Positions 1 to 9,190 of a stretch of 64,000 bases of DNA are shown piece by piece (position 1 is the first letter of the stretch; each line of letters starts with the position of its first letter). The notes under the pieces are model-generated. The model saw only the letters and a list, made by a program, of their open reading frames with translations, searched no databases and was not told the DNA's origin. Position numbers and translations under genes: made by a program. This stretch comes from Spongiibacter thalassae (GTDB lineage Bacteria; Pseudomonadota; Gammaproteobacteria; Pseudomonadales; Spongiibacteraceae), in the NCBI RefSeq assembly GCF_012272835.1, contig NZ_JAAWWK010000002.1:248001-312000 (forward strand), written 5' to 3'.

Positions 1-40
1 AACTTTGCGTATTGACACCGCACCAAATTCACTGTGCCTC

Positions 41-49
41 TGTTACACT
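41..49 (+). promoter_or_regulatory. candidate extended -10 promoter of the DUF3012 lipoprotein gene
   Basis: TGTTACACT reads as an extended -10 (TGn followed by TACACT, 4 of 6 consensus bases), 44 bases ahead of the lipoprotein start. A perfect TTGACA lies at 12-17 but is 26 bases away from this -10, so it cannot be its -35. Weak call from pattern only. Confidence 0.3.
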
Positions 50-92
50 AGGCCTCTTTCGATCAGAGTCTATGGGTATAGCTGAGGACCTT

Positions 93-260
93 ATGAACAA
101 AATCAAAGGCTTATTACTGCTGACGGCTATTCTGGTTACGGCTGCCTGCGCGCCGGAAGTGGGCAGCGAAGCGTGGTGTAAAGCAATGAGTGAAAAGCCC
201 AAAGGCGACTGGACGGCGAACGAACTGTCTGACTACACCAAAAGCTGCGTGTTTAAATAA
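93..260 (+). CDS. small DUF3012-type lipoprotein
   Basis: A 55-residue protein with a basic start, a hydrophobic stretch (about residues 6-17) and a cysteine at the likely lipobox (VTAAC, Cys19), followed by a short conserved-looking domain with EVGSEAWCKAM and KPKGDW. This matches the small DUF3012 family of predicted lipoproteins, whose function is unknown. ATG at 93 was chosen because GAGG lies 6 bases upstream and the signal peptide then starts cleanly; an in-frame ATG at 72 would add seven residues. Monocistronic, ahead of the type II secretion operon. Localisation by lipid anchor is inferred from the lipobox, which is not ideal. Confidence 0.75.
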   Translation: MNKIKGLLLLTAILVTAACAPEVGSEAWCKAMSEKPKGDWTANELSDYTKSCVFK

Positions 261-273
261 CATCTGAACGCCA

Positions 274-302
274 TGCACTGCTTGCCGTGGGCAGGCCGTG
301 CA
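274..302 (+). terminator. hairpin after the DUF3012 gene
   Basis: An imperfect inverted repeat (GCACTGCTTGCC, loop GTG, GGCAGGCCGTGC) begins 14 bases after the stop codon. One mismatch and one G-T pair interrupt the stem. It has no following T-run, so it may only stabilise the transcript end. The rest of 303-489 shows no gene; the upstream region of gspC is AT-richer around 415-450. Confidence 0.3.
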
Positions 303-489
303 GCGAGCTTTAAGCGCCACGCTGTCCGCGACTTTCGCAGGGCAATAAATCAGGCTTGGCCAGAATGTTTAACCAAAGCGTTACAGCAAGACGTTAAATT
401 GTCACACGGAAGTTTTTTGGTAAGAAAAATGTCATATATTTTCTCTACTATGCGGCGCTCAAAGGGGCTGATAGGGGTTTTACAACCAG

Positions 490-1380
490 GTGGATAGATC
501 AGCACTTCTCAAACACGCCCTGAGTCCGCGCTCTGTTAAAGTGGTCTCTGCACTTCTGCTGCTTCTCGCGCTTTATCTGCTTTCCGGTTTGTTCTGGAAC
601 GTCGCTGCGCTGTGGCGTGGACCGCAGCTGGCGTCGGTTTCAAATCCGGCGGGCGCGGCGACGCCTACCGCAAGCGGGCCGTCCTACAATGTGCAGTCAC
701 TGCTGGCGGTGCCACTGTTCGGCGTGCCACCCAAGGTGGTGGGGCCGGATGTGGCCATCCAGCAGGATGTGCGCCGCAGCACACTTAAAATCAAGGTGCT
801 TGGGCTGATCGCTGGCACCGGCGACAGCGGGGTGGCCGTGCTCCGTCATGGCAGTACCACCAAGGCCTATGGCATTGGCGAAAAGATCGAGGTCCCCGGC
901 GCGGTGAAGCTGTTGGCGGTGCTGGACGATCACATCATTATTGAAAACAATCGCAAGCAGGAAAAAATTGAGCTGGATGAGCGCCGTGTCAGCGCAGGGC
1001 TGACCGCCACCGGCACTGCCTCGAATGTTGAACGGGGTGACGACGACGTAATTCGCCTGGATCGGCCGGAAATTACCGAGCTGATCGGTGACCCTCGGGA
1101 AGCCGTACAGAACAGCCCACTCCGATTGGCGCGATTTTTCGCGGTTAGCCCGGTGACTGAGGGCAGTACGGTGATTGGCTACGCCATCAGACCCGGGCGC
1201 GATCCCCGCCTGTTTGAGGTCATGGAATTGACCGCCGGCGATGTCATTCTGTCGGTAAACGGTCAATCATTGGCGGAAATGGCGCCAACTGAACTGATGA
1301 AAATGCTGGAAGACACCAATTCCTTCGAGTTGCTGGTGCAACGCAATGGCACGATTCTGAGTAAAAGACTGGATATATGA
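490..1380 (+). CDS. gspC: type II secretion system inner-membrane protein GspC
   Basis: A 296-residue protein with one transmembrane segment near residues 16-40, a linker rich in Ala/Thr/Pro, a homology-region domain (about 60-160) and a C-terminal PDZ domain (about 215-290, with GYAIRPGRD and LTAGDVILSVNG). GspC links the inner-membrane platform to the GspD secretin and is thought to help choose substrates. It opens the gsp operon; its stop overlaps the gspD start (ATGA). The start is GTG, with an AGG just before it, so the exact start is less certain than the product. Confidence 0.93.
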   Translation: MDRSALLKHALSPRSVKVVSALLLLLALYLLSGLFWNVAALWRGPQLASVSNPAGAATPTASGPSYNVQSLLAVPLFGVPPKVVGPDVAIQQDVRRSTLKIKVLGLIAGTGDSGVAVLRHGSTTKAYGIGEKIEVPGAVKLLAVLDDHIIIENNRKQEKIELDERRVSAGLTATGTASNVERGDDDVIRLDRPEITELIGDPREAVQNSPLRLARFFAVSPVTEGSTVIGYAIRPGRDPRLFEVMELTAGDVILSVNGQSLAEMAPTELMKMLEDTNSFELLVQRNGTILSKRLDI

Positions 1381-3596
1381 AGACAATACTCCCAAGGTTC
1401 GTTCTGCTCCTGACACTGTGTATGGGGGCATCGACAATCGCCCTGGCCGAGCGTTTTGCGCTGGATATGCAAAATGTAGACATTGGCGAATTTATCGACA
1501 CTGTCGCCAAGCTGACCGGCAAGACCATCGTGGTTGACAGTCGGGTGAAGGGCAAGGTGAGTGTGCAGAGCCACCGCAAGCTCGACGCCGACGAGCTGTA
1601 TCAGATATTTCTGCTGCAACTGGGGGTTGAGGGTTACTCCGCGGTCGAGGTCGGTGATGGGCTGTTAAAGGTTATTCCCAATCAGGCGGCCAAAATTGAA
1701 GGTATTGAAGTGCAGGGCAGTCGCTCCTCGCTGGGGCGCAGCGAATCGATTATCACGCGGATCGCCCAGGTCGAAAATGCCGATGCCGACGAACTGGTGA
1801 AATCCCTGCGGCCACTGGTCGATAACAAGGTCGGCGTGATAACCAGCTATGCCGATGCCAACATCGTACTGATTACCGACCGGGAGTCCAACGTTCGCCG
1901 TTTAATGGCGATTATCGACTCGGTCAATTCAGTAGACTCTCAGCTAATGGAAACCGTGGTGCTGCGCAACTCCTCCGCCGAGGAGGTTGAGCGGGTGCTG
2001 AACAAAGTCCTGTCTCAGCAGACCCGTAAGCGCGGTGCGTCGAAGCCGGTTGTCGCCGCAGACCCCCGTACCAATACACTGATATTGTTCGGCGACGACG
2101 AAGCGCGCAGCTATCTGCGTCAACTGGTCGCCGACCTCGACAGCGAGGTCAGCAGTCAGTCGAATATTCGCGTGCAGTATCTGAAATACGCCAAGGCCAA
2201 GGATCTGGCACCGGTACTGAAAAGCATCAGCGAAACCATTCTGAAGGAAGACCAGAATGCCGGAAAAGCCGCAGGTGCCGGGTCTTCCCTTATCAATATT
2301 GAAGCCCACGAACAGACCAATTCCATTGTGATGTCGGGCAGTCCCCACATTATCAACGATCTGGAAAAGGTGATTCGGGATCTCGACATCCGCCGCGCCC
2401 AGGTGCTGGTTGAGGCCATTATTATTGAAGTAACCGACAACAAGGCCAAGGAACTGGGCGTGCAGTGGCTGTTCCGTGGCGCCGATGACGGTAGTACACC
2501 AGCCGGGGCAATCAACTTTGGCGGCGGCGCCTCCGGCACCTCCGGCACCCCCGGTATAATCAGCCTGCTGGCCGGTGGTGACACGGCTATCGCCGCAGCG
2601 TCAGGGTTGCGGGGCGCCGCCATTGGCGTGGGTAAAATCACCGATGGCTTCAGTTTTGCCACACTGCTGTCGGCCATTGCCAACGACAGCGAATCCAATA
2701 TCTTGTCGACACCGAGTTTGCTGACCCTGGACAACGAAGAAGCGTCGATTCTGGTCGGTCAGGAAATTCCGGTCATTACCGGCTCGACCGCAAGCTCCAC
2801 TAACAACAATCCGTTTCAGACCATTGAACGGCAGGAAGTGGGTATCAAGCTGATCGTAACGCCGCAGATTAACGACGGTGACGCGGTGCAGTTGGGCATT
2901 GAGCAAGAGGTGTCTTCCCTGAGCCCCGCGACCAGTGCGGCGGATATTATTACCAACAAGCGCACCATCAAAACCGCAGTATTGGTGAACGACGGCGCGA
3001 CCATTGTGCTCGGCGGATTGATTGACGACCAGGTTAATGAACAGAGTGCCAAGGTGCCATTGTTGGGTGATATTCCCATCCTTGGACGGCTGTTCCGCGC
3101 GGATAATTCCAGTACCACCAAGCGCAATCTGATGGTGTTTATTCGCCCGACCATTGTTCGCGACCAGGCGACGCTGTCTGAACTGAGTGGCCGCAAATAC
3201 AACTACATTCGCGCCGAGCAGCTGGCCAAGGCCGAGGCGGGAATCAACCTCTTCCCCTTCACTGAACTGGCGGTATTGCCAGAGTGGACGGGAATGGATC
3301 CGTCGCCACCGAATCTATTGCCGAAAAAACGGGTACCACCACCGATGGCCCCGGCGGAAAAAGCGCGCGAAAAAGAGGTAGAAAAGCTGGAGCGGGAAGC
3401 GGAGCAGGCCTCGCCCCCGCCAGCCGGGCCGCAATCAATGAATAACCTCGATCAAGGAGCCGACACGGCCGCGACGGGTCCCGGTGACAATGCTGATAGC
3501 GCAGGTGAGGAAACGCTCAAGCCCAACCTGAGCTGGTACCAACAGGATTGCAGCGGCTTTAACGCCGCCTCAGACAGCTGCAGGGTCTTTGGCTGA
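1377..3596 (+). CDS. gspD: type II secretion system secretin GspD
   Basis: A 739-residue outer-membrane secretin. A cleavable signal peptide ends near IALA (about residue 24). An N0 domain and repeated N1-N3 domains follow (about 28-320), then the secretin core (about 330-600) with LGVQWLF, NILSTPSLLTLDNEEA, VGQEIPVITG and the closing LGGLIDD / VPLLGDIPILGRLF motifs. It forms the multimeric outer-membrane pore for folded exoproteins. The last 110 residues or so form a Pro/Glu/Lys-rich tail that ends with two cysteines and is longer than usual for the family. Overlaps gspC by 4 bases. No gspS pilotin gene is seen nearby. Confidence 0.96.
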   Translation: MKTILPRFVLLLTLCMGASTIALAERFALDMQNVDIGEFIDTVAKLTGKTIVVDSRVKGKVSVQSHRKLDADELYQIFLLQLGVEGYSAVEVGDGLLKVIPNQAAKIEGIEVQGSRSSLGRSESIITRIAQVENADADELVKSLRPLVDNKVGVITSYADANIVLITDRESNVRRLMAIIDSVNSVDSQLMETVVLRNSSAEEVERVLNKVLSQQTRKRGASKPVVAADPRTNTLILFGDDEARSYLRQLVADLDSEVSSQSNIRVQYLKYAKAKDLAPVLKSISETILKEDQNAGKAAGAGSSLINIEAHEQTNSIVMSGSPHIINDLEKVIRDLDIRRAQVLVEAIIIEVTDNKAKELGVQWLFRGADDGSTPAGAINFGGGASGTSGTPGIISLLAGGDTAIAAASGLRGAAIGVGKITDGFSFATLLSAIANDSESNILSTPSLLTLDNEEASILVGQEIPVITGSTASSTNNNPFQTIERQEVGIKLIVTPQINDGDAVQLGIEQEVSSLSPATSAADIITNKRTIKTAVLVNDGATIVLGGLIDDQVNEQSAKVPLLGDIPILGRLFRADNSSTTKRNLMVFIRPTIVRDQATLSELSGRKYNYIRAEQLAKAEAGINLFPFTELAVLPEWTGMDPSPPNLLPKKRVPPPMAPAEKAREKEVEKLEREAEQASPPPAGPQSMNNLDQGADTAATGPGDNADSAGEETLKPNLSWYQQDCSGFNAASDSCRVFG

Positions 3597-3597
3597 G

Positions 3598-5082
3598 ATG
3601 TCCCGTCCATTGACTTATGCCTTCGCCCGGAACAATCGCTTGCTGGTTGAAGAAGGGGAGCAGCACCAGCTCACATTGCTGTGTTGTGCCGCAACACCAC
3701 CGGCAGCGGTGGCAGAGGTTCAGCGGGTACTGGCGCGGCCCTTTGATATACAGCTCTGTGATGAAGCGGAGTTGCAGGAGCGTATCAACCAAACCTTCCA
3801 GCGCCAGCAGGGCGACGCGATGTCGGCGATGGGAGATATTACCGATGAGGTCGATCTCGACCGTCTCGCGGAGGAAATCCCCGAGTCCCAGGACCTGCTC
3901 GACGCCCAGGACGACGCCCCGGTTATTCGCTTGATCAACGCCCTGTTCGGTGAAGCACTGAAGCGGGATGCCTCGGATATTCATATCGAAACCTATGAAA
4001 AAACCATGTCAGTACGGCTGCGGGTTGATGGCATTCTTCAGGAAGTGCTGACCCCCAATCGCCGTTTGGCACCGCTGCTGGTGTCGCGGATAAAGGTGAT
4101 GTCGCGGTTGGATATAGCCGAAAAACGAGTACCCCAGGATGGCCGGGTGTCCCTGCGCATCGCCGGCCGCTCGGTGGATGTTCGAGTATCGACCATTCCG
4201 TCGAACTACGGTGAACGGGTGGTTATGCGTCTGCTCGACAAGCAGGCGGCGCGTATTGATCTCAAGCATCTTGGTATGCCCGCGGCCACGCTGACCCGTC
4301 TTACCGATTTACTGCACCAGCCCAACGGTATCATTCTGGTCACTGGCCCCACGGGTTCCGGTAAAACCACCACCCTTTACGCCGGGCTGATGGCCCTGAA
4401 CGACCGCAAACGCAATATCCTCACCGTAGAAGATCCGGTGGAATACGATATTGAAGGAATCGGCCAGACCCAGGTGCACACCAAGGTGGGCATGACCTTC
4501 GCACGGGGGCTGCGCGCCATTCTGCGTCAGGATCCGGATGTGGTGATGCTCGGTGAAATCCGCGATCAGGAAACGGCGGAAATTGCCGTCCAGGCCTCTT
4601 TAACAGGCCATATGGTGTTGTCTACCCTGCATACCAATACCGCGGTGGGGGCGATTACCCGTCTGGTGGATATCGGCGTCGAACCCTATCTGATTGCCTC
4701 CAGTTTGAAAGGGGTACTCGCCCAGCGACTGGTGCGCAAGCTCTGTCACGACTGCCGCGAACCCATCAAGCTGGACAAGGCCGAGGCACGACTGCTTGGC
4801 GATCCGTCTATCGAAGGTCATGGCGCGTTTAACGCCGCGGGTTGCGAGGCCTGTCAGCACACCGGCTATCGCGGCCGGCAAGGGGTTTACGAGTTACTGG
4901 TTATCGATCGGGAGCTGGGGGAAAAAATCCACAACCGCGCCGGTGAGCAGGAAATTCTGCGCTACTGTGGCGACCGTATGGATACCCTGATGTCCGAGGG
5001 GCGGCGTTTGGTGCTTGAGGGCCAGACCAGCGTTGATGAACTGCTGCGCAGCGTGCGTGAGGGTGTCGATGCCGGCGTTTGA
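3598..5082 (+). CDS. gspE: type II secretion ATPase GspE
   Basis: A 494-residue cytoplasmic hexameric ATPase that powers pseudopilus assembly. Visible are an N1E region, the Walker A motif GPTGSGKTTT (about residue 250), an acidic Walker B / Asp-box stretch with RQDPDVVMLGEIRDQETAE, and a zinc-binding tetracysteine pair (CHDC near 382 and CEAC near 417) typical of GspE. ATG at 3598, one base after the gspD stop, is preferred over the in-frame TTG at 3589 because an AGGG lies at a better distance. The end overlaps gspF by 14 bases. Confidence 0.95.
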   Translation: MSRPLTYAFARNNRLLVEEGEQHQLTLLCCAATPPAAVAEVQRVLARPFDIQLCDEAELQERINQTFQRQQGDAMSAMGDITDEVDLDRLAEEIPESQDLLDAQDDAPVIRLINALFGEALKRDASDIHIETYEKTMSVRLRVDGILQEVLTPNRRLAPLLVSRIKVMSRLDIAEKRVPQDGRVSLRIAGRSVDVRVSTIPSNYGERVVMRLLDKQAARIDLKHLGMPAATLTRLTDLLHQPNGIILVTGPTGSGKTTTLYAGLMALNDRKRNILTVEDPVEYDIEGIGQTQVHTKVGMTFARGLRAILRQDPDVVMLGEIRDQETAEIAVQASLTGHMVLSTLHTNTAVGAITRLVDIGVEPYLIASSLKGVLAQRLVRKLCHDCREPIKLDKAEARLLGDPSIEGHGAFNAAGCEACQHTGYRGRQGVYELLVIDRELGEKIHNRAGEQEILRYCGDRMDTLMSEGRRLVLEGQTSVDELLRSVREGVDAGV

Positions 5083-6283
5083 GTACAAGGCTCTGGATGG
5101 CGCGGGGGCGAACAAACGCGGCATCATCGAGGCGGATTCGGCGCGGATTGCCCGGCAGATGCTGCGCGACCAGCAATTGTTTCCGGTGGAGGTCAAGCAG
5201 AGCCGCGACAAGGGGAAAGGCGCGGGGCTGAGCTTGACTACCCAAAGCGTGGGTATCGCCGACCTCGCCCTGTTTGTGCGTCACCTTGCTACCTTGATTC
5301 AGGCGGGTATTCCGGTTGAGGAGTCTCTGGCGGCCACCGCCAAGCATACCCGCAAAGCCTATTTGAAGCGGGTGATTCTCGAGCTGCGCTCACGGGTGCT
5401 CGAGGGGCACTCGTTGGCCGATGGTCTGAATGACCACCCGCATATTTTTAACTCGGTATTTCGGGCGTTGGTGAGTTCCGGTGAGAAGTCCGGCGACCTG
5501 GCCCAGGTGCTGAACCAGCTTGCCGAGTACACCGAAGACAGCCAAAAGCTGCGTGGCGTGATTGTTCAGGCGGCCCTCTATCCCATCGTGCTCTGTGTGG
5601 TGGCCATTGGCGTTATTGTGGCCTTGATGACCTACGTTGTACCCAAGGTGACTGCCCAGTTTGATCACTACGATCAGGCCCTGCCCTTGCTCACCCGTAT
5701 ATTAATTACCGTCAGTGACGGGATCGGCAGCTACTGGTACTGGGTGGTGGCGCTGATCGTCGGTTTCATCGCCGGGGCGAAGTGGTGGATGACCGATCCC
5801 CAGCGTCGCTTGCAGGCCCACCGGGCAGTGTTGAAAATTCCCCTTTGGGGGCTGCTGATGTTGGAGCTGGATGCCGCCAGAATGCTGCGCACACTGGCTA
5901 TTTTGTTGTCCTCGGGGGTGCCGTTTCTGGAAACCCTTAAGGTATCCTGCGGTACCTTGAGCAACGAGCATCTGAAACAGAGTATGGACCGCGTGCGTGA
6001 GCAAGTGCGCGAGGGCAAGAGCTTCAGTCGCTGCCTGCAAGATGAAGCCGAATTGCCGCCGATGGCGGTGTATATGATTTCCAGTGGTGAGTCCAGCGGT
6101 GAGCTGGAGGACATGGTGCAGCGCGCCGCGACCAACCTGGAACGGGAGCTTCAGGCGCGGGTGCAAATGTTTGTCAGTCTGTTTGAGCCACTGTTGATTG
6201 TGGCTCTCGGGCTGGTGGTGCTGTCTATCATTCTGGCAATCATGCTGCCCATATTACAATTGAATAATCTTACCCAGTTCTAG
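5069..6283 (+). CDS. gspF: type II secretion inner-membrane platform protein GspF
   Basis: A 404-residue polytopic protein with two repeated T2SSF domains (about 65-190 and 270-395). Each ends in a hydrophobic segment and carries the GEKSGDL / GESSGELE type signature. It anchors the GspE-GspL assembly and takes part in pseudopilus growth. ATG at 5069, giving the family-typical N-terminus MPAFEYKALD, was chosen over the longer open frame because of GTGAGGG just upstream. Overlaps gspE and is followed 9 bases later by gspG, which has a strong AGGAGGT site. Confidence 0.95.
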   Translation: MPAFEYKALDGAGANKRGIIEADSARIARQMLRDQQLFPVEVKQSRDKGKGAGLSLTTQSVGIADLALFVRHLATLIQAGIPVEESLAATAKHTRKAYLKRVILELRSRVLEGHSLADGLNDHPHIFNSVFRALVSSGEKSGDLAQVLNQLAEYTEDSQKLRGVIVQAALYPIVLCVVAIGVIVALMTYVVPKVTAQFDHYDQALPLLTRILITVSDGIGSYWYWVVALIVGFIAGAKWWMTDPQRRLQAHRAVLKIPLWGLLMLELDAARMLRTLAILLSSGVPFLETLKVSCGTLSNEHLKQSMDRVREQVREGKSFSRCLQDEAELPPMAVYMISSGESSGELEDMVQRAATNLERELQARVQMFVSLFEPLLIVALGLVVLSIILAIMLPILQLNNLTQF

Positions 6284-6292
6284 GAGGTCTAC

Positions 6293-6736
6293 GTGGTATC
6301 GCGCAAGCTGAACAGTGGCAATCAGCAGGGTTTTACCCTGTTGGAAATTATGGTGGTGATCGTCATCCTCGGGCTGTTGGTGGCAGTGGTTGCTCCCAAT
6401 GTCTTGCAGAACCAGGACCGTGCGATGGTGGAAAAAGCCCGGGCGGATATTTCGGTGCTTGAGCAGGCTCTGGATATGTACAAGCTGGACAACCATGTTT
6501 ACCCGACCACCGACCAGGGATTACCGGCGCTGGTGCGACGCCCCGAAACCAGCCCCCAGCCGAAAAACTACCGCAGCAACGGTTATATAAAACGCTTGCC
6601 GGATGACCCCTGGGGCAATCCCTATCTTTACATTCAGCCCGGCGAGCACGGCCCCTATGACCTGTACTCTACCGGTGCCGATGGCGAAGAAGGTGGAGAG
6701 GGACTGGCCAGTGATATCGTCAACTGGCAGGAGTAA
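6293..6736 (+). CDS. gspG: major pseudopilin GspG
   Basis: A 147-residue pseudopilin with a short basic leader and a prepilin peptidase site QQGFTLLEIMVV (cleavage after Gly, Phe becoming N-methylated; family knowledge). The hydrophobic N-terminal helix is followed by a globular domain with YPTTDQGL, DPWGNPY and the calcium-loop region DLYSTGADGEEGG near the C-terminus. It is the main subunit of the pseudopilus. GTG start at 6293 has AGGAGGT 4 bases upstream. The prepilin peptidase needed to mature it is not encoded in this window. Confidence 0.96.
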   Translation: MVSRKLNSGNQQGFTLLEIMVVIVILGLLVAVVAPNVLQNQDRAMVEKARADISVLEQALDMYKLDNHVYPTTDQGLPALVRRPETSPQPKNYRSNGYIKRLPDDPWGNPYLYIQPGEHGPYDLYSTGADGEEGGEGLASDIVNWQE

Positions 6737-7214
6737 ACACGCCGGCTTTTCGCTGCTTGAGCTGATGGTGGTGATCTTCATCATCGGCCTGCTGAGTGGC
6801 GTTGCTGTGCTCACTCTGCCGGATAAAGGCGGCGATGCCCTGTTGAATGAAACTCGCGCGAAGCTGGTGGTTGCTCTGCGCAATGCCCGTTCCGAGGCGG
6901 TATTCAGCGGGCGCAGTATCGGCCTGCTGTGGACCGGCAGCAGCGGCAGCTTTCACCTGTTGACGGCGGAGGGCTGGTCGCCGATTACCGTGGGTGTGCT
7001 GGCCCGCTCCATCGAAACCGATAGCAATGTGCGTTCTGATATTTCCCTGTCCGGTGAGCCGCTGAAAACGGTGGACGACACCGACGGCAAACGCTTGATG
7101 ACCCCGCAAATTCTGTTTCTTGGCGATGGTCAGGTGACACCCTTTGTGTGGCGGCTGTACACCAATGATGGCGAGTCTGTTGAATTTTCCGATAGCCTGC
7201 GGGTGTCGCAATGA
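6711..7214 (+). CDS. gspH: minor pseudopilin GspH
   Basis: A 167-residue pseudopilin with prepilin site HAGFSLLELMVVIF and a GspH/FimT-like globular domain. The GTG at 6711, inside the end of gspG, was chosen because GGAGAGGGA lies 7 bases upstream and it gives a normal short leader; the open frame itself extends further upstream through gspG. The resulting 26-base overlap with gspG suggests translational coupling. It is a tip or shaft component of the pseudopilus. Its stop overlaps the gspI start. Confidence 0.9.
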   Translation: MISSTGRSKHAGFSLLELMVVIFIIGLLSGVAVLTLPDKGGDALLNETRAKLVVALRNARSEAVFSGRSIGLLWTGSSGSFHLLTAEGWSPITVGVLARSIETDSNVRSDISLSGEPLKTVDDTDGKRLMTPQILFLGDGQVTPFVWRLYTNDGESVEFSDSLRVSQ

Positions 7215-7567
7215 GGGGTGGAGGACAGCGGGGCTTCACCTTACTGGAGATCATGGTGGCACTGATGATATTTGCCACCGCCGCGGTTGCCTTGAGTAAA
7301 AGCCTGAGCGAAGCCACAGTCAGCACCGGAGAACTGGAAAAACGCCAGTTTGCCGACTTGCTGGCGAATAACCTGCTGATCGATATCTTGCGCGAGGGCT
7401 ACGGCAATCACAATGCCGGTGCGGAAACCCTGGCGGGCTTCGACTTTACCTGGACCCGGGTCGTCTCGGATACACCTCATCCATCAATGCAGCGGGTGGA
7501 TATCAGTATCCAGCTCGCCGGTGACGGCGACACCCTCGCCAGCCGCAGCGCGTTTCTGCAAAAGTAG
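7211..7567 (+). CDS. gspI: minor pseudopilin GspI
   Basis: A 118-residue pseudopilin with the site QRGFTLLEIMVALMIF and a small globular domain, the usual size for GspI. In the family it forms the pseudopilus tip complex with GspJ and GspK. ATG overlaps the gspH stop by 4 bases; gspJ follows 7 bases later. Confidence 0.93.
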   Translation: MRGGGQRGFTLLEIMVALMIFATAAVALSKSLSEATVSTGELEKRQFADLLANNLLIDILREGYGNHNAGAETLAGFDFTWTRVVSDTPHPSMQRVDISIQLAGDGDTLASRSAFLQK

Positions 7568-7574
7568 AGGGGAT

Positions 7575-8195
7575 ATGTCTGCATCTGCGCGCGATCAACA
7601 CGGATTCACCCTTGTCGAACTGCTGATTGCCATTGGCATTATGGCCCTGCTCGGGGCGTTGGCCAGCATCATGCTCAATGGCGCCCTCAGCAACCAGCAA
7701 ATCGTTGGCGAACGGCAATATAAACTTGAGCGGGTTGCACTGGCCCTGCATATCATGCGCCGGGACCTGGAGCAGTTGACCCCGAGGGTGGGCCGCGATG
7801 AGTATGGCGACCCTATGGCGGCGCGTATTGTTGCCGAGCAGGTTGGCGAAAACAGCGAAATGCAATTTGTTCACGGTGGCCGTCGCATTCTTCCCGGGCA
7901 AAATCTGGGTAGCCGGTTGGAGCGGGTGCGCTATCTTCGCGAGGATGGCGAACTGATTCGCTATAGCGCGGCGGTGGCCGATCCCACCGGTAACACCGAC
8001 TGGCAGAAGCAAATCCTGCTGGAGGATGTCGATCGCTTTGTGGTGGAGTTTTACGACGGCGCCCGCTGGACCAATTTCTGGCCGCCCAGTACCCAGTTGA
8101 ACGCGGTACAGCCAGCGGGATTGCGGGTGGTCATGGATGTCGGGCCGTGGCCCGATATTAAGATGAATGTTCTGTTGCCGGAGTTGGCCCAGTGA
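7575..8195 (+). CDS. gspJ: minor pseudopilin GspJ
   Basis: A 206-residue pseudopilin with the processing site QHGFTLVELLIAIGIMALLG and a larger beta-rich domain. ATG at 7575 is chosen over a longer upstream reading frame because AGAGGGG lies just ahead and the prepilin leader is then short. Part of the I-J-K tip complex by family knowledge. Stop overlaps the gspK start. Confidence 0.92.
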   Translation: MSASARDQHGFTLVELLIAIGIMALLGALASIMLNGALSNQQIVGERQYKLERVALALHIMRRDLEQLTPRVGRDEYGDPMAARIVAEQVGENSEMQFVHGGRRILPGQNLGSRLERVRYLREDGELIRYSAAVADPTGNTDWQKQILLEDVDRFVVEFYDGARWTNFWPPSTQLNAVQPAGLRVVMDVGPWPDIKMNVLLPELAQ

Positions 8196-9190
8196 GGGTG
8201 GGGCAGGCGAGGCCCCCTGGCCGTCAGCGCGGTGCGGCATTGCTGACCGTGCTGCTGATGGTATCGATCATGCTGGTGCTGTCGGTGAATCTGGTGGAAG
8301 GGGTGCGCTTTAATAGCCAGCGCCTGTTCAACCAACGGATGATGGACCAGGCCTTTTGGTACGCACTCGGCGGTGAGCGTATTGCTGCAATGGCCCTCGA
8401 GGACGTTGCCGGTGAGTCGGTGATTGCCCTGCATCAGAACTGGGCCCGTAAAGATATTGTGTTTCCGGTGGATGGCGGCTCGATTGCCGGGCTGATCGAG
8501 GATCAGCAAGCCTGTTTCAATGTGAACAATTTGTATTTGGCGGACAATCCCGATGGGGAGCTGCCGGAAAAGACCGGCTCGGAGCTGTTGCTGGAGCATC
8601 TGTTCGAAAATCTTGAGCTGGATGTACAGCGGGTGGCGTTTATTGTCGGCAGATTGCGCGACTGGATCGACGAGGACTTTACTCCGGAGGGGGTGTACGG
8701 CGCAGAGGACCTGAGTTACAACAGTGCTGACTATCCCTACGTGCCGCCCAACCGGCCCATTGAGTCCCTCAGCGAAATGTCGCTGTTTGCCGAATTTGAG
8801 GCGGAGGAGCGGGAGCGTTTGCTGCCCTTGCTGTGTGCCTTGCCCGAGGTGAATACCGCGATCAATATCAACACCCTGACGGTGGAGGATGCGCCGCTGC
8901 TCGCGGCCGCAATCGGCAATGTGCTGGATGTGGAAACGGTGCGGGCGATTATTGAAACCCGTCCGGAGCGAGGCTGGGGGGAGGTGGCGGACTTTGTTAC
9001 CGCACTGTCTCTGCCCGGGGAACAAGCGATTCCGGCTAAGCTGTTACCCTTGCTTGGGGTGAATTCACGCTATTTTCTCGGCCTGGCCGATGTGTTTTAC
9101 GAGCAGCGCCAGCTGCGCATCTATAGCCGATTTGTGCTGCAAAATGGCAAAATTGTCGCTTACGGGCGGGAATATGGAGAAATTTTTTGA
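8192..9190 (+). CDS. gspK: minor pseudopilin GspK
   Basis: A 332-residue protein with an atypical prepilin N-terminus (QRGAALLTVLLMVSIM; Gly-Ala instead of Gly-Phe, lacking the usual Glu+5 as in other GspK) and two SAM-like helical repeats such as INTLTVEDAPLLAAAIG. It caps the pseudopilus tip. GTG start at 8192 overlaps the gspJ stop. Next gene gspL overlaps its stop. Confidence 0.93.
   Translation: MRVGQARPPGRQRGAALLTVLLMVSIMLVLSVNLVEGVRFNSQRLFNQRMMDQAFWYALGGERIAAMALEDVAGESVIALHQNWARKDIVFPVDGGSIAGLIEDQQACFNVNNLYLADNPDGELPEKTGSELLLEHLFENLELDVQRVAFIVGRLRDWIDEDFTPEGVYGAEDLSYNSADYPYVPPNRPIESLSEMSLFAEFEAEERERLLPLLCALPEVNTAININTLTVEDAPLLAAAIGNVLDVETVRAIIETRPERGWGEVADFVTALSLPGEQAIPAKLLPLLGVNSRYFLGLADVFYEQRQLRIYSRFVLQNGKIVAYGREYGEIF

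Noticed and set aside
12-17. TTGACA as -35 of the lipoprotein gene
   Set aside because: No -10 at 16-18 bases; the nearest -10-like sequence is 26 bases away.
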